Source of the DNA: Ruegeria sp. SCSIO 43209
GTDB lineage: Bacteria > Pseudomonadota > Alphaproteobacteria > Rhodobacterales > Rhodobacteraceae
Length of the DNA stretch: 64,000 bases
NCBI RefSeq assembly: GCF_019904295.1
Contig: NZ_CP065359.1
Span: forward strand, 2,257,001 to 2,321,000
Reading direction: 5' to 3'
Below, piece by piece: positions 18,999 to 28,531 of the stretch. Made by a program: the position numbers and the translations under genes. Positions within the stretch are counted from its first letter, which is position 1, and each line of letters opens with the position of its first letter. The notes under the pieces are model-generated. The model was not told the DNA's origin. It did no database searches and worked only from the letters and a program-made list of their open reading frames with translations.

Positions 18999-20231
18999 TT
19001 AGTGTCCGCCCAGCACCAGAGTGTTCACTGGCATCAGGATCAGTCGCAGGCGCAGGCCTGCCGCATGAACGACGCCAATCGTGTCTACCACATGCAGGAA
19101 CGATTTTTCCCAGAAGCCGAGGCTCTCATCCTCCAGCTTTGCATGATTGTCCGTATAGATATTCGCCAGACAGTTGCTGCCCGGAGGCACATCATCGGCC
19201 ATGCTTTTGTAGAGCGGTTCAAGGTAGACAAGGATCGAACCCGGATTGGTGTTGCTCTGCACGTCCCGCAACTCATCAGATGGCCTGATCTGCCCCGATG
19301 GGATCACATCCTGCACCTCGACGACAACCACCGGGATAACGGTAAAGGGCTTGGTCATGCAGCCTAATTCGCCAATCATACCCGGTTTGACCACCTGGGC
19401 CGAAAGCTGACTGAACGCCGCCTGGAATCGGTCATGTCCGGAGGAGGATGGCACCAGAATACCCGCCGGGCGCAGCAAAGGGCTGACATAGTCGCCGACC
19501 TGAAGCCCGAATTGTTCAACCCTGCCCGTCACTCCAGCGTTGACCACAGTCTTGTCCAACTCGGTCAATGCCGCATCCAGCTGCGCATTGGCACTGGCAA
19601 GTTGGGCCGGGATCAGCTCTTCGATCTGTTGTACAACCGCTGCGCGCTTTGAGACGGCTGCTTTGACCTGCGCTTCACGCTCGGCAACCAGATTTTCCAA
19701 CCGATCAATCTCGGCCAAGCGCACCGCGCTGGATCCCTCGTCACGTAGGGTGGTATTGCGTTCCAGATCCTCGAGCGACTGATCCAGAGCTGCGCGCGCG
19801 CCTGCAATCCCGGCCTCAGCCTCGGCCAGATCGGTTTCCGCCACCTTCAACGAGGCTTGAACCTGAGCAATCTGGGCATGCGCTGCTTCGACCTGCGCGG
19901 TTTGCGTGAAGTCTTCGATCCGGAAAATCGGCTGTCCAGCTGTCACCTGCTCATTGTTGCGCACGTAGACTTCGGAAACGCGCCCCCCTAGCTGCGGAAG
20001 GATCGTTACCGTCCGGAAGTAGGAAGCCGCTGTTTTGCTGGACGGGTGAAAATAGAACAGTGTTGTGATAACGGTTAGCGCCAAAATAGCGCAAGTCGTC
20101 AGCCCCCAGCGCAACTCGTACCACATGGTGAACAGCGTGATCTCGTGTCCGATCCGTTTGCCCTGCACAAAGCGGCGAAACAGATAGTCAGGAAGCACGG
20201 TAATCAGAGCGCACAGCATCGTCTCGATCAT
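18999..20231 (-). CDS. HlyD-family membrane fusion protein
   Basis: 410-aa periplasmic adaptor anchored by one N-terminal membrane helix (LTTCAILALTVITTLFYF, about 44-61). It has the biotinyl-lipoyl-like half motifs VTILPQLGGRVSEVYVRNNEQVTAGQPIFRI, a long alanine-rich coiled coil (about 115-225) and the second lipoyl half VNAGVTGRVEQFGLQVGDYV. It resembles the YibH/EmrA-like single adaptors encoded with a small membrane partner, as here: the upstream gene at 20235 ends 3 nt before this start. No ABC, MFS or RND pump gene adjoins, so the transport partner is unknown. Confidence 0.85.
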   Translation of the reverse strand: MIETMLCALITVLPDYLFRRFVQGKRIGHEITLFTMWYELRWGLTTCAILALTVITTLFYFHPSSKTAASYFRTVTILPQLGGRVSEVYVRNNEQVTAGQPIFRIEDFTQTAQVEAAHAQIAQVQASLKVAETDLAEAEAGIAGARAALDQSLEDLERNTTLRDEGSSAVRLAEIDRLENLVAEREAQVKAAVSKRAAVVQQIEELIPAQLASANAQLDAALTELDKTVVNAGVTGRVEQFGLQVGDYVSPLLRPAGILVPSSSGHDRFQAAFSQLSAQVVKPGMIGELGCMTKPFTVIPVVVVEVQDVIPSGQIRPSDELRDVQSNTNPGSILVYLEPLYKSMADDVPPGSNCLANIYTDNHAKLEDESLGFWEKSFLHVVDTIGVVHAAGLRLRLILMPVNTLVLGGH

Positions 20232-20234
20232 TGT

Positions 20235-20669
20235 TCAGTGCCCCTGTGCTGCCGGTTCGGAGGGTTTGGATTGTTCGGGCTCAATTTCCAGCTCAGGAGG
20301 GGGTGAAGCGTGTTCTTTGTCCTGCCCAGGCGCCAAAGATCGGATGGCATCGGCAATCGAGCGCAGCGGTGCCGCGAAATCAGGGAACTGGAACCCAGCC
20401 ACAAGGATGGCGGCAACCCAGAAAAGGCCGTTATGCGTAAACAAAGCCAAAAGCGCCAGAATCCCAACCAATTGGAATTGCGGGTGATTGGTTTCATGCG
20501 CCATTTTTTCCGGGATCGAATGCAACGTGAAGTAGGCAACCCCGATCAGCACGACCATCCCGACGGTAAAAAACAACATGAAGGTGAAGAGGAAGTCGCT
20601 ACCATCTGCCTGTGTCACATATGACGGAATGTGCCCCGTTGCCATCGGGTGAATATCTGCCGCGTTCAC
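20235..20669 (-). CDS. Small inner-membrane protein, partner of HlyD-type adaptor
   Basis: 144-aa protein with two to three hydrophobic helices (FLFTFMLFFTVGMVVLIGVAY; LVGILALLALFTHNGLFWVAAILVAG) and a charged proline-rich tail ending near EQSKPSEPAAQGH. The GTG at 20669 is chosen because GGAGG lies five bases upstream. Its tight link to the adaptor gene recalls the two-gene yibI-yibH and yiaW-yiaV pairs of enterics, but I cannot show sequence identity with those small proteins. Function unknown. Confidence 0.75.
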   Translation of the reverse strand: MNAADIHPMATGHIPSYVTQADGSDFLFTFMLFFTVGMVVLIGVAYFTLHSIPEKMAHETNHPQFQLVGILALLALFTHNGLFWVAAILVAGFQFPDFAAPLRSIADAIRSLAPGQDKEHASPPPELEIEPEQSKPSEPAAQGH

Positions 20670-20848
20670 GTCCGCCTCCGAATCTTATGTTGTTTGCACT
20701 AAAAGCAGGCTGGCCGCCTACGATCAAGTTTCCATTGCGGTGGGCTTGTGTCTTTTCGTTTGGCAGTACGCGTGCCATGGTCCGCCAATGTCGCCAGTCA
20801 ACTTACCACCGGCTCGATCACTCGGCGGCCGGAAACGGAACAAAACGC

Positions 20849-21910
20849 ATGATTGATTTTCTGATAATCGGTGGCGGTGTCGCCGGGCTAAGCGTAGGTG
20901 CGCGCCTGTCAGAGCACGGCACAGTTACGGTGTTAGAGGCCGAGGATGGATTAGGATATCATACTTCGGGTCGTTCAGCCGCCCTGTTCGAAAAGGGTTA
21001 CGGTCCAAACTCGGTCAAGGCATTGAACGAGGCAAGTGCTGCGTTCTTTGAAACAAATGCGTACCTCACACCACGCGGCCTGATGCTGATTGGCGGAAGG
21101 GATCAACAGGCGCTGTTTCAAAAAGACGCCCAAGATCTTGGTGTGCAAGAGATTTCGCCGGAAGATGCCATCGGACACATTCCTGTCCTGAATGCTGAAA
21201 CTGTCGGTTATGCAGCCATAAGTAATAGCGCATATGATATCGATACAGATCGCGTCCTGCAGGACTTTGCGCGAACCGTCCGCAAGAATGGCGGTTCAGT
21301 CCTGACCCGTCAGAGGGTCAGCAGCATCCGCAAATCGGTTCATTGGACCGTCGAAACCTCAGAATCCTTAGAGGCACGCAATCTGGTAAATGCCGCCGGA
21401 GCCTGGGTCGATGAGGTGGCGCAGATGGCAGGAATCTCCCCCATCGGGATCACACCTTACCGTCGATCGATTGCGCGCATCCCCGCACCGGGCGGACATG
21501 ACCTGCGAAACTGGCCAATGATGCTGGGCGCAGGCGAGAGCTGGTACGCCAAACCTGATGCGGGCAAGCTACTGGTCTCGCCTTGCGAGGCGGACCCAAC
21601 CACACCCCATGACGCTTACGCCGATGACATGGTTCTCGCAGAAGGACTGGCACGATACGAAGCGATGGTTACTGAAACTGTAACTCGGGTAGAAACCAAT
21701 TGGGCGGGGTTACGTAGTTTTGTTGCCGATGGCACGCTGGTGCTCGGACCTGATCCATCCGATCCATCGTTTATCTGGTCGGCAGCACAGGGAGGGTATG
21801 GGTTTCAGACCGCTCCTGCTGCCTCGCAACTTGTGGCGGATCTTGTGACTGGCGCGTCGCCGCGCCTTGATGCGGCGATTGTGAAAGCGCTGACACCCGG
21901 TAGGCTGTAA
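20849..21910 (+). CDS. FAD-dependent oxidoreductase (DAO family)
   Basis: 353-aa cytoplasmic flavoprotein. It opens directly with the dinucleotide-binding motif FLIIGGGVAGLSVGARL, then HTSGRSAALFEKGYG, the family's substrate-side helix NLVNAAGAWVDEVAQMAG, and a C-terminal FAD loop WSAAQGGYGFQTAPAASQLVADL. It belongs to the D-amino-acid oxidase/glycine oxidase superfamily, so a deaminating or N-demethylating reaction is likely; the substrate cannot be told. The ATG at 20849 with GGAAACGGAA upstream removes a long non-conserved N-terminal run that the open frame would allow. A methyltransferase gene starts 2 nt after it. Confidence 0.85.
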   Translation: MIDFLIIGGGVAGLSVGARLSEHGTVTVLEAEDGLGYHTSGRSAALFEKGYGPNSVKALNEASAAFFETNAYLTPRGLMLIGGRDQQALFQKDAQDLGVQEISPEDAIGHIPVLNAETVGYAAISNSAYDIDTDRVLQDFARTVRKNGGSVLTRQRVSSIRKSVHWTVETSESLEARNLVNAAGAWVDEVAQMAGISPIGITPYRRSIARIPAPGGHDLRNWPMMLGAGESWYAKPDAGKLLVSPCEADPTTPHDAYADDMVLAEGLARYEAMVTETVTRVETNWAGLRSFVADGTLVLGPDPSDPSFIWSAAQGGYGFQTAPAASQLVADLVTGASPRLDAAIVKALTPGRL

Positions 21911-21912
21911 CG

Positions 21913-22566
21913 ATGTCAAAACGCAAACTGCCCCCAAATGCCAGCGTCGCCACCGAGGGCGACGGCAGCAAACTCGTCGCCCCAGCCGCCAGCCGAAACA
22001 CGGTTGTGCTGTGCGATCTTCTGGCACGGGTCGCCCCGTCATCAGGACAGGCCCTGGAACTGGCCAGTGGAACCGGACAACACATTTCGGCCTTTGCCCA
22101 GCGGATGCCCGGGTTGCATTGGCAACCCAGCGAAGTCACCTCCGAACGGCGCGCCAGCATCGATGCGTACACCAAGGGTTTACCAAACACCGCCGCAGCC
22201 GCTCATCTGGATGCAACTGCGGAGGGTTGGCACAAAACAATGGCGCAGCAAGATTTGGTTTTATTGATCAACCTCTTGCACCTGATCAGTTTGCCCGAGG
22301 CTGAAACCCTCGTTGCCGAAGCAGCGTGCGCTCTGAAAACGGATGGGCGTTTGGTGCTTTATGGCCCTTTCAAACGTGACGGACACCTGACAAGCGATGG
22401 CGACCAGCGATTTCACGACGCACTGGTCCAACAAGACCCTGAGATCGGGTACAAAGACGACACACATATATTGTCTATGTTAAAGGACAACGCCCTCGAA
22501 CTGGTCGAAATCGTAAAGATGCCTGCGAACAACTTGGCATTTGTCGCCCAAAAAACTGGAATCTGA
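21913..22566 (+). CDS. DUF938 family SAM-dependent methyltransferase
   Basis: 217-aa protein with the Rossmann methyltransferase glycine motif LELASGTGQHISAFAQRMP (about 48-66), the post-motif LINLLHLISLPEAETLVAEA and a YGPFKRDGHLTSDGDQRFHDAL segment that is typical of DUF938. Substrate is unknown for the family. It begins 2 nt after the FAD oxidoreductase, so they are co-transcribed. Its C-terminus NNLAFVAQK is also family-like. Confidence 0.85.
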   Translation: MSKRKLPPNASVATEGDGSKLVAPAASRNTVVLCDLLARVAPSSGQALELASGTGQHISAFAQRMPGLHWQPSEVTSERRASIDAYTKGLPNTAAAAHLDATAEGWHKTMAQQDLVLLINLLHLISLPEAETLVAEAACALKTDGRLVLYGPFKRDGHLTSDGDQRFHDALVQQDPEIGYKDDTHILSMLKDNALELVEIVKMPANNLAFVAQKTGI

Positions 22567-22638
22567 TCAGGATCAAAGTCTGCTTTGCTCTTCATCATTC
22601 ATATGCAGATTATCATATGTATCAAGAAGGACGTGATA

Positions 22639-22974
22639 ATGAGCTGGCAGGATTCACTGAACGAAACGCGCAAAAGCTTGCGTAACCTTAACGGAGCCAT
22701 TCCTGATACGGCGCGTGCCTTCGGGGCGCTGGGAAAATCTGTCAAGGAAGGCGGAACGCTGGACTACAAAACCAAAGAGTTCATCGCGTTAGGCATGTCA
22801 ATCGCAGTACGGTGTGAGCCTTGCATTACCCTGCATTCCGAGGCGTTGGCCAAGGCGGGAGCCACCCGCGATGAGGTTTCGGACGTTCTGGCAATGGCCA
22901 TCCAGATGGGCGGTGGGCCGTCCATGATGTACGCCGCCAAGGCACTAGACTGTTTTGATGAATTGAGCGCATGA
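22639..22974 (+). CDS. Carboxymuconolactone decarboxylase/AhpD-like protein
   Basis: 111-aa all-helical protein. The segment VRCEPCITLHSEALAKAGATRDEVSDVLAMAIQMGGGP holds the CxxC-His active site (Cys48 and Cys51 approximately) of the AhpD-like branch, which reduces peroxides or disulfides. The ATG at 22639 follows AGAAGGA; an in-frame upstream start at 22585 lacks such a site. It is followed at once by a terminator. Its role with the two preceding genes is not evident; it may be separately transcribed after a 72-nt gap. Confidence 0.85.
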   Translation: MSWQDSLNETRKSLRNLNGAIPDTARAFGALGKSVKEGGTLDYKTKEFIALGMSIAVRCEPCITLHSEALAKAGATRDEVSDVLAMAIQMGGGPSMMYAAKALDCFDELSA

Positions 22975-22975
22975 A

Positions 22976-23000
22976 AAAAGCCCACCGAGAGCGGGCTTTT
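22976..23000 (+). terminator. Intrinsic terminator, possibly bidirectional
   Basis: AAAAGCCC (22976-22983) pairs with GGGCTTTT (22993-23000) around a 9-nt loop, directly after the stop at 22974. The flanking A and T runs could also serve the minus-strand gene ending at 23044. Confidence 0.8.
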
Positions 23001-23043
23001 AGTAGGCGGTGCTACGTGAGTACCGCCTTATTTCTAAAAAGCG

Positions 23044-25551
23044 TCAGCCGTCCTTGCGGATGACCTCGTTCTTCGGATCATACGGGCTGTCACAAGTGAC
23101 GACCGCATCCCACAGCTTGTCCTGAATTTTGACCTGCAGCTTGGTGCCTTCGACCGCCAGCTCAGGCTTCACATACCCCATGCCGATGGATTTCTCGAAC
23201 GCCACCGAGTACCCGCCCGAGGTCAAACGACCCACGCGCTCACCTTCCGGCGTGTACAGCGCCTCGCGGCCCCAGGGGTCGGCATCGTCCGGTCCGTCGA
23301 TCAGCAGAGTGCAGCACTTCACGCGCACGCCGGTCTCTTCCAGCTTGGCTTTGCCGTAGAAGTCTTTCGACAGATCAACAAAGCGCGGCAGGTCAGCTTC
23401 CAGCGGGGTCGCGTCGCGGCCCAGTTCGGTGCCGAAGGCGCGATAGGATTTCTCCTGGCGCAGCCAGTTTTGGGCGCGGGCACCAACCAGTTTCATGCCG
23501 TGCTTTTCACCGGCCTTCTCCAGCAGGTCGAACAGATAGTTCTGCATCTCGATCGGGTGGTGCAGTTCCCAGCCCAGCTCACCCGTATAGGCCACGCGGA
23601 TCGCGTTGACCGGGCACATGCCCAGTTCGATCTGACGGGCTGACAACCAAGGGAAGCGCTTGTTGGACAGCGCGGTTTCCGGATCGGCGTCCTTGATGAC
23701 CTCTTTCAGAACGTCACGCGACTTGGGTCCGGCGATCGCGAAGACGCCCCACTGGGTGGTCACGTCCTGGATTTCGATGTAGCCGAACTCCTCCATCTTG
23801 TCCTCGGCCGCCTTGCGAAGGTAGTCGGCGTCGTACTCGGTCCAGGCACCGGCAGAGACGATGTAGTAATTGTTCTCGCCATTGCGGACGATGGTGTATT
23901 CGGTGCGGGTGGTGCCGTGCGCGGTCAGCGCGTAGGTCAGGTTGATGCGACCGACCTTGGGCAGCTTGTTGCAGGTGAACCAATCCAGGAACTGGGTCGC
24001 ACCGGGGCCTTTGACGACATGCTTGGTGAAGGCCGACGCATCGATCAGGCCAACGCCTTCTCGGATCGCTTTGGCTTCTTCGACGGCATACTGCCACCAA
24101 CCACCGCGGCGGAAGCTGCGGCTTTCTTTGTCGAAGTTATCAGGCGCATCCAGCGGGCCGAAATAGTTCGGACGCTCCCAGCCGTTGACCCAGCCAAACT
24201 GTGCGCCACGCGCTTTCTGACGGTCGTAGGCCGGAACGGTGCGCAGCGGACGGCAGGCTTCGCGCTCTTCGTCGGGGTGGTGCAGGATGTAGACGTGCTC
24301 ATAGCACTCTTCGTTCTTGCGCGCCGCGAATTCGGTGGTCATCCAGTTCGACGAATACCGCTTGGGGTCCAGCGAAGCCATGTCGATCTCGGCTTCGCCA
24401 TCGACCATCATCTGAGCCAGATAATAACCGGTGCCGCCCGCAGCGGTGATACCGAACGAGAAGCCCTCGGCCAGCCACATGTTGCGCAGGCCCGGAGCCG
24501 GACCAACCAGCGGGTTGCCATCAGGTGTGTAGCAGATCGGGCCGTTGAAATCGTCTTTCAGACCGGACTCAGCACAGGACGGCACGCGTTCGGCCATCGC
24601 CATGTACTGATCGGCGATCCGATCCAGATCCAGCGGGAATAGGTCAGCGCGGAAGCTGTCCGGCACGCCGTGTTCGAATTGTGCGGGCGCACCATGTTCG
24701 TAGATACCCAGAATCCAGCCGCCGCGTTCCTCGCGCGCATAAGATTCGTTGTCAGCATCACGGACAACAGGGTGTTCAGGATTGCCCGCTTCACGCCATT
24801 TGACCAGCTCTGGGTCTTTGTCCATGACGATGAAGGTATGCTCGACCGGGATCGCGGGCATCTTGATACCCAACATTTTCGCGGTCCGCTGTGCGTGGTT
24901 GCCTGACGCGGTCACAACATGTTCGGCGGTGATCACAACCTGCTCATCTGACGGAATGAGGTTGCCGCCCTTTTCGACCATCTTAGTGCAGGTGACTTCC
25001 CAGTGAGTACCGTTCCAGCGGAACGCATCGGCCTGCATCTTGCGAACGATGTCGACACCGCGCTGACGCGCACCTTTGGCCATCGCCTGGGTCACGTCCG
25101 CAGGGTTAATGTAGCCGTCTTCAGTGTGATAGATCGCGCCTTTCAAGTCGGAAGTTTCGATCAGAGGCCAACGTTCCTTGATTTGCTCGGGCGTCAGCCA
25201 CTCATATGCAACATCACAAGTTTCCGCTGTGGATGCATAGAGCATGTATTCATCCATACGCTCTTGCGTCTGTGCCATACGCAGGTTTCCGACTACGGCG
25301 AAGCCTGCATTCAAGCCGGTTTCTTCCTCTAGTGTCTTGTAGAAATCGACTGAGTACTTGTGGATGTGGGTCGTGGCATACGACATGTTAAACAACGGCA
25401 ACAGGCCCGCTGCGTGCCAGGTGGAACCGGATGTCAGTTCGTCCCGCTCGATCAGCATCACATCATCCCAGCCCGCTTTGGCAAGGTGATAGGCAATCGA
25501 GGTCCCGACGGCGCCGCCGCCAACGACCAGTGCTTTGACTTGGGTTTTCAT
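23044..25551 (-). CDS. FAD/GcvT-domain dehydrogenase (dimethylglycine/sarcosine dehydrogenase-like)
   Basis: 835-aa two-part enzyme. The N-terminal DAO-type flavin domain opens with ALVVGGGAVGTSIAYHL and has SGSTWHAAGLLP, where the histidine of TWHAAG is the usual site of covalent FAD attachment in dimethylglycine dehydrogenases. After about residue 430 come the FAO_M linker and a GcvT (aminomethyltransferase-like) domain with RVAYTGELGWELHHP and the end segment LTSGGYSVAFEKSIGMGYV, which would transfer the released one-carbon unit to tetrahydrofolate. Start ATG at 25551 has GGGGAG upstream. Substrates in the glycine betaine, dimethylglycine or sarcosine series are likely, but the exact one is open. 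Monocistronic: terminators lie on both sides. Confidence 0.9.
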   Translation of the reverse strand: MKTQVKALVVGGGAVGTSIAYHLAKAGWDDVMLIERDELTSGSTWHAAGLLPLFNMSYATTHIHKYSVDFYKTLEEETGLNAGFAVVGNLRMAQTQERMDEYMLYASTAETCDVAYEWLTPEQIKERWPLIETSDLKGAIYHTEDGYINPADVTQAMAKGARQRGVDIVRKMQADAFRWNGTHWEVTCTKMVEKGGNLIPSDEQVVITAEHVVTASGNHAQRTAKMLGIKMPAIPVEHTFIVMDKDPELVKWREAGNPEHPVVRDADNESYAREERGGWILGIYEHGAPAQFEHGVPDSFRADLFPLDLDRIADQYMAMAERVPSCAESGLKDDFNGPICYTPDGNPLVGPAPGLRNMWLAEGFSFGITAAGGTGYYLAQMMVDGEAEIDMASLDPKRYSSNWMTTEFAARKNEECYEHVYILHHPDEEREACRPLRTVPAYDRQKARGAQFGWVNGWERPNYFGPLDAPDNFDKESRSFRRGGWWQYAVEEAKAIREGVGLIDASAFTKHVVKGPGATQFLDWFTCNKLPKVGRINLTYALTAHGTTRTEYTIVRNGENNYYIVSAGAWTEYDADYLRKAAEDKMEEFGYIEIQDVTTQWGVFAIAGPKSRDVLKEVIKDADPETALSNKRFPWLSARQIELGMCPVNAIRVAYTGELGWELHHPIEMQNYLFDLLEKAGEKHGMKLVGARAQNWLRQEKSYRAFGTELGRDATPLEADLPRFVDLSKDFYGKAKLEETGVRVKCCTLLIDGPDDADPWGREALYTPEGERVGRLTSGGYSVAFEKSIGMGYVKPELAVEGTKLQVKIQDKLWDAVVTCDSPYDPKNEVIRKDG

Positions 25552-25639
25552 AGCCGGGTGTCTCCCCTTGAATTCAGTTGACACCATATGGCGCATTTGA
25601 GGGGCTCGACGCGACATTCATCCGACCAGTGATATAAGA

Positions 25640-25676
25640 AAAGCGACCTGAGCGTTGCACCAGGTCGCTTTCCAAC
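25640..25676 (-). terminator. Intrinsic terminator after the 25692-27020 gene
   Basis: Perfect 11-bp stem: AAAGCGACCTG (25640-25650) with CAGGTCGCTTT (25661-25671), 10-nt loop; on the minus strand the stem is followed by TTTTCTTAT. Confidence 0.82.
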
Positions 25677-25691
25677 AGTCGATCTGACGTG

Positions 25692-27020
25692 TTATCCGCC
25701 CCCCAATTTGCACCTTTTGAACGTTCCGGTGGTTGCGCAATCAATGCCCGTTCCGGAACCGCCTCGGTTTACCCGCACGGCAGTTTCTGCTTCGGAATCA
25801 GAGCTACCAAAGGCTGACAACAGTCCGGACAGGAAGCCTTCATTTTCGTTTACAGATGCGACTTCTTCAGAGGTTTCCTGATCTTTGAATTTGGCGAACA
25901 AGTTTCCAAAGAAACCCTCGTCATCTCTGTCTGCCTGCTGCATCTCGTCTTCAAGCAAATCTGTCAGTCCTTTGCGGTATCCGACCTGGACCAAATCATC
26001 TGCAGATTCGATTCTGTTCGCGGTCAAGTCGAAGGTGTCTGCCGGCAAACCGTATTGCGCGGCCAAAGTATTTGCGACAAGAGACAATCCATCAATGTTT
26101 TCTAGCTTCAAACGCACCAGCTCGCTGCGAAGCTTGACAAACTCGCCGCGCAAGGCGGCCATGTTTGTCGCCAGTTCACTTTCTCGTTCAGCATCAAAAA
26201 CGGTATCGTTGCCGACGCCAGGCACTTGCTTTTGAAGCAGTGCGTTCAATCCGTCATAATCCAGTCGATCCAGAAACGCTCGCAGCATAGGCGCTGGTGC
26301 ATCGGAATAGACTTGTAAACGAATTTCTTCGCCCAGTCCGATTGTAGCCTTGTAGATTTCAAACCGAGGTTCGACCTCAAGGTCCGTCAGGCTCGCCGTG
26401 ATCATTGACCAAAACTTTCGATCTTTCACTGTGACGGGTTTGTATCGGCTGTTTTCAAACCTGAAATACGCAGCACCACCAATTATGCCGAATGGAGTGT
26501 AGCCACTCGATCCTGCGCCCAACCCTTCGACAGACCTGACGATGTTGCCAGTCAGTGTATTGGATTTAGCGTCTTTCCTGAGTTTCGCCTGTAGCCAGAC
26601 CGTATGCTCGCCGCTTTCGTAGACCCAACTAGAATTATCGAGTTTTCTGGCCAGTTGTTCGGTCTCTTGCACAGCAACTCTTTTTGCAATTGGACGAGCA
26701 GCTTCACTTATTCCGTCCTGCAAAACACCTTCTCGGGCATCGCGTGTAAAATCTGCATCCACGATCGAACGACGCACCCATCCTTCGCCCGAATCCGGCA
26801 GGTACGGCTTGGCCCCCTCACGCCAACGCTTCTGCCTTTCGCGTTCAACTTCTTCCGCGGCTAGCTCCGCCTGATACAAGTTGAACCGCTGATTAATCGT
26901 GTCGACATATCCGTTGAAGGACAACCTACCTTCGACTTTCTTATCCTGCTGATAATAATCCAGACCTACGACAACCACGACGGCAATCAGCAAAAACCCA
27001 ATGAAACGCAACGCGCCCAT
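25692..27020 (-). CDS. Membrane-anchored protein of unknown function
   Basis: 442-aa protein that I do not recognise. An N-terminal helix (FIGFLLIAVVVVVGL, about 6-20) anchors it; the remainder is predicted periplasmic or cytoplasmic with heptad-like charged helices (AAEEVERERQKRWREGA) and a mixed middle domain. The C-terminus is low in complexity with an acidic/Gly tail and two cysteines in IDCATTGTFKRCKLGGG. I prefer the ATG at 27020 with GAGG six bases upstream over the TTG at 27038. Single gene with its own terminator; the upstream neighbour is on the same strand but 69 nt away and unrelated. Confidence 0.7.
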   Translation of the reverse strand: MGALRFIGFLLIAVVVVVGLDYYQQDKKVEGRLSFNGYVDTINQRFNLYQAELAAEEVERERQKRWREGAKPYLPDSGEGWVRRSIVDADFTRDAREGVLQDGISEAARPIAKRVAVQETEQLARKLDNSSWVYESGEHTVWLQAKLRKDAKSNTLTGNIVRSVEGLGAGSSGYTPFGIIGGAAYFRFENSRYKPVTVKDRKFWSMITASLTDLEVEPRFEIYKATIGLGEEIRLQVYSDAPAPMLRAFLDRLDYDGLNALLQKQVPGVGNDTVFDAERESELATNMAALRGEFVKLRSELVRLKLENIDGLSLVANTLAAQYGLPADTFDLTANRIESADDLVQVGYRKGLTDLLEDEMQQADRDDEGFFGNLFAKFKDQETSEEVASVNENEGFLSGLLSAFGSSDSEAETAVRVNRGGSGTGIDCATTGTFKRCKLGGG

Positions 27021-27106
27021 GAATAACCTCGGAATCAAATACTGCTCTTTCCCAGATCATTCACCTAAAATTGAGGCGCTGTTATGGCCGAGCCCAACAA
27101 TCGCGG

Positions 27107-28504
27107 TCAGAGTACCTTGCCCGGATTCATGATGTTATCGGGATCCAGCGCTGCTTTGATCGCCGCCATATAATTTGTCGCCGCACCAAGTTCTTTCACC
27201 AGATAGGGGCGTTTACCCTGCCCGATTCCGTGTTCTCCGGTACAGGTGCCCTCCATCGCAATTGCAAGATCATTTAGCCAACCGACGAATTCCTCTGCAC
27301 TTGCGACCTCTTTTGCGTCATCCATGTCGATTAACAGAAGTGTATGGAAGTTACCGTCACCAACATGACCCACGATCGGGGCCAGCAAACCCAATTCAGC
27401 GGCCTTATCCTGTGCGGCGGTCACACATTCGGCCAAACGCGAGATCGGAACACATACATCAGTAGAAATGCCCCGCGCGCCTGGGCGCAGTTGTAGGCTG
27501 GCCCAATACATATCGTGCCGGGCCTGCCACAGCTTGTTGCGCTCTTCGGTTGTCGTGGTGGTGGTGATATCGCTGCCACCAAATTCTTCCGCGATTTGGC
27601 CAAAGGTCTCTGCCTGTTCCGCTGCACCGCTTTCCGAACCGTGAAATTCCAGCAGCAGCAGTGGCGTTTCTGGCAAATCCAGTCCCGAATAAGCGTTTGC
27701 AGCTTTGACCGACATCTGGTCCAGCAATTCGATCCGCGCAACCGGGATACCATACTGAATAGTCATCATCACAGCCTGACAGGCTGCATCCACCGATGGA
27801 AACGAACAGCGAGCTGAACTGATGGCCTCGGGGATACCCTGCAATCGCAATGTGATTTCGGTGATTATTCCCAGCGTGCCCTCGGCACCGATTAGCAAGC
27901 GGGTCAGATCAAAACCCGCCGAAGATTTGCGCGCACGATGCCCCGTGCGGATCACTTGCCCGTCCGGCATCACGGCCTCAAGACTAAGCACATTGTCTTT
28001 CATTGTCCCATAACGCACAGCATTGGTGCCAGACGCGCGTGTCGCGGCCATGCCACCTAGCGACGCATTCGCGCCCGGATCAATCGGGAAGAACAACCCC
28101 TGATCCCGCAGATGGGTGTTCAATTCAGCTCGGGTGACACCCGGTTGGACAACGCAATCTAGATCACCGACATTGACCGCCAATATCTTGTTCATCTGAC
28201 TCAGATCGACGGATAGGCCACCAGCAGGAGCGTTTACATGACCTTCGAGCGAGGTGCCTGTTCCGAATGGGATGACTGGCACCTTGTGCTCGGCACAGGT
28301 CCTGACGATATCGGCCACTTCTTCGGTTGAATGCGGGAAAACCACCGCATCCGGACTCTGGTTCTCAATCCACGTTGTCGTGTGCCCGTGCTGCTCGCAA
28401 ATCGCAGCACCAGATTGCAGCCGGTCTGCGAACCTCTGCTTCAGAATTCCCAGCGCCGTGTCGATCCCGGCCTCGTTTCGCGGCAAAGCGGTTGCCTGCA
28501 CCAT
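27107..28504 (-). CDS. FAD-linked 2-hydroxyacid dehydrogenase (D-lactate/glycolate dehydrogenase type)
   Basis: 465-aa flavoenzyme of the FAD_binding_4 plus FAD-oxidase_C architecture. VPVIPFGTGTSLEGHVNAP (about 75-93) is the pyrophosphate-binding loop; ASGTNAVRYGTMKDNV and GAEGTLGIITEITLRL follow. The C-terminal part has GHVGDGNFHTLLLID and CTGEHGIGQGKRPYL, metal/substrate histidines of D-lactate dehydrogenase and GlcD-like enzymes. It oxidises a D-2-hydroxyacid and probably passes electrons to quinone or cytochrome. It lies 27 nt behind a 2-hydroxyacid dehydrogenase, so the pair may interconvert 2-hydroxy- and 2-oxoacids. Substrate not decided. Confidence 0.9.
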   Translation of the reverse strand: MVQATALPRNEAGIDTALGILKQRFADRLQSGAAICEQHGHTTTWIENQSPDAVVFPHSTEEVADIVRTCAEHKVPVIPFGTGTSLEGHVNAPAGGLSVDLSQMNKILAVNVGDLDCVVQPGVTRAELNTHLRDQGLFFPIDPGANASLGGMAATRASGTNAVRYGTMKDNVLSLEAVMPDGQVIRTGHRARKSSAGFDLTRLLIGAEGTLGIITEITLRLQGIPEAISSARCSFPSVDAACQAVMMTIQYGIPVARIELLDQMSVKAANAYSGLDLPETPLLLLEFHGSESGAAEQAETFGQIAEEFGGSDITTTTTTEERNKLWQARHDMYWASLQLRPGARGISTDVCVPISRLAECVTAAQDKAAELGLLAPIVGHVGDGNFHTLLLIDMDDAKEVASAEEFVGWLNDLAIAMEGTCTGEHGIGQGKRPYLVKELGAATNYMAAIKAALDPDNIMNPGKVL

Positions 28505-28531
28505 TGCGTTCCCCTTTTCTCAGGCCACAGC

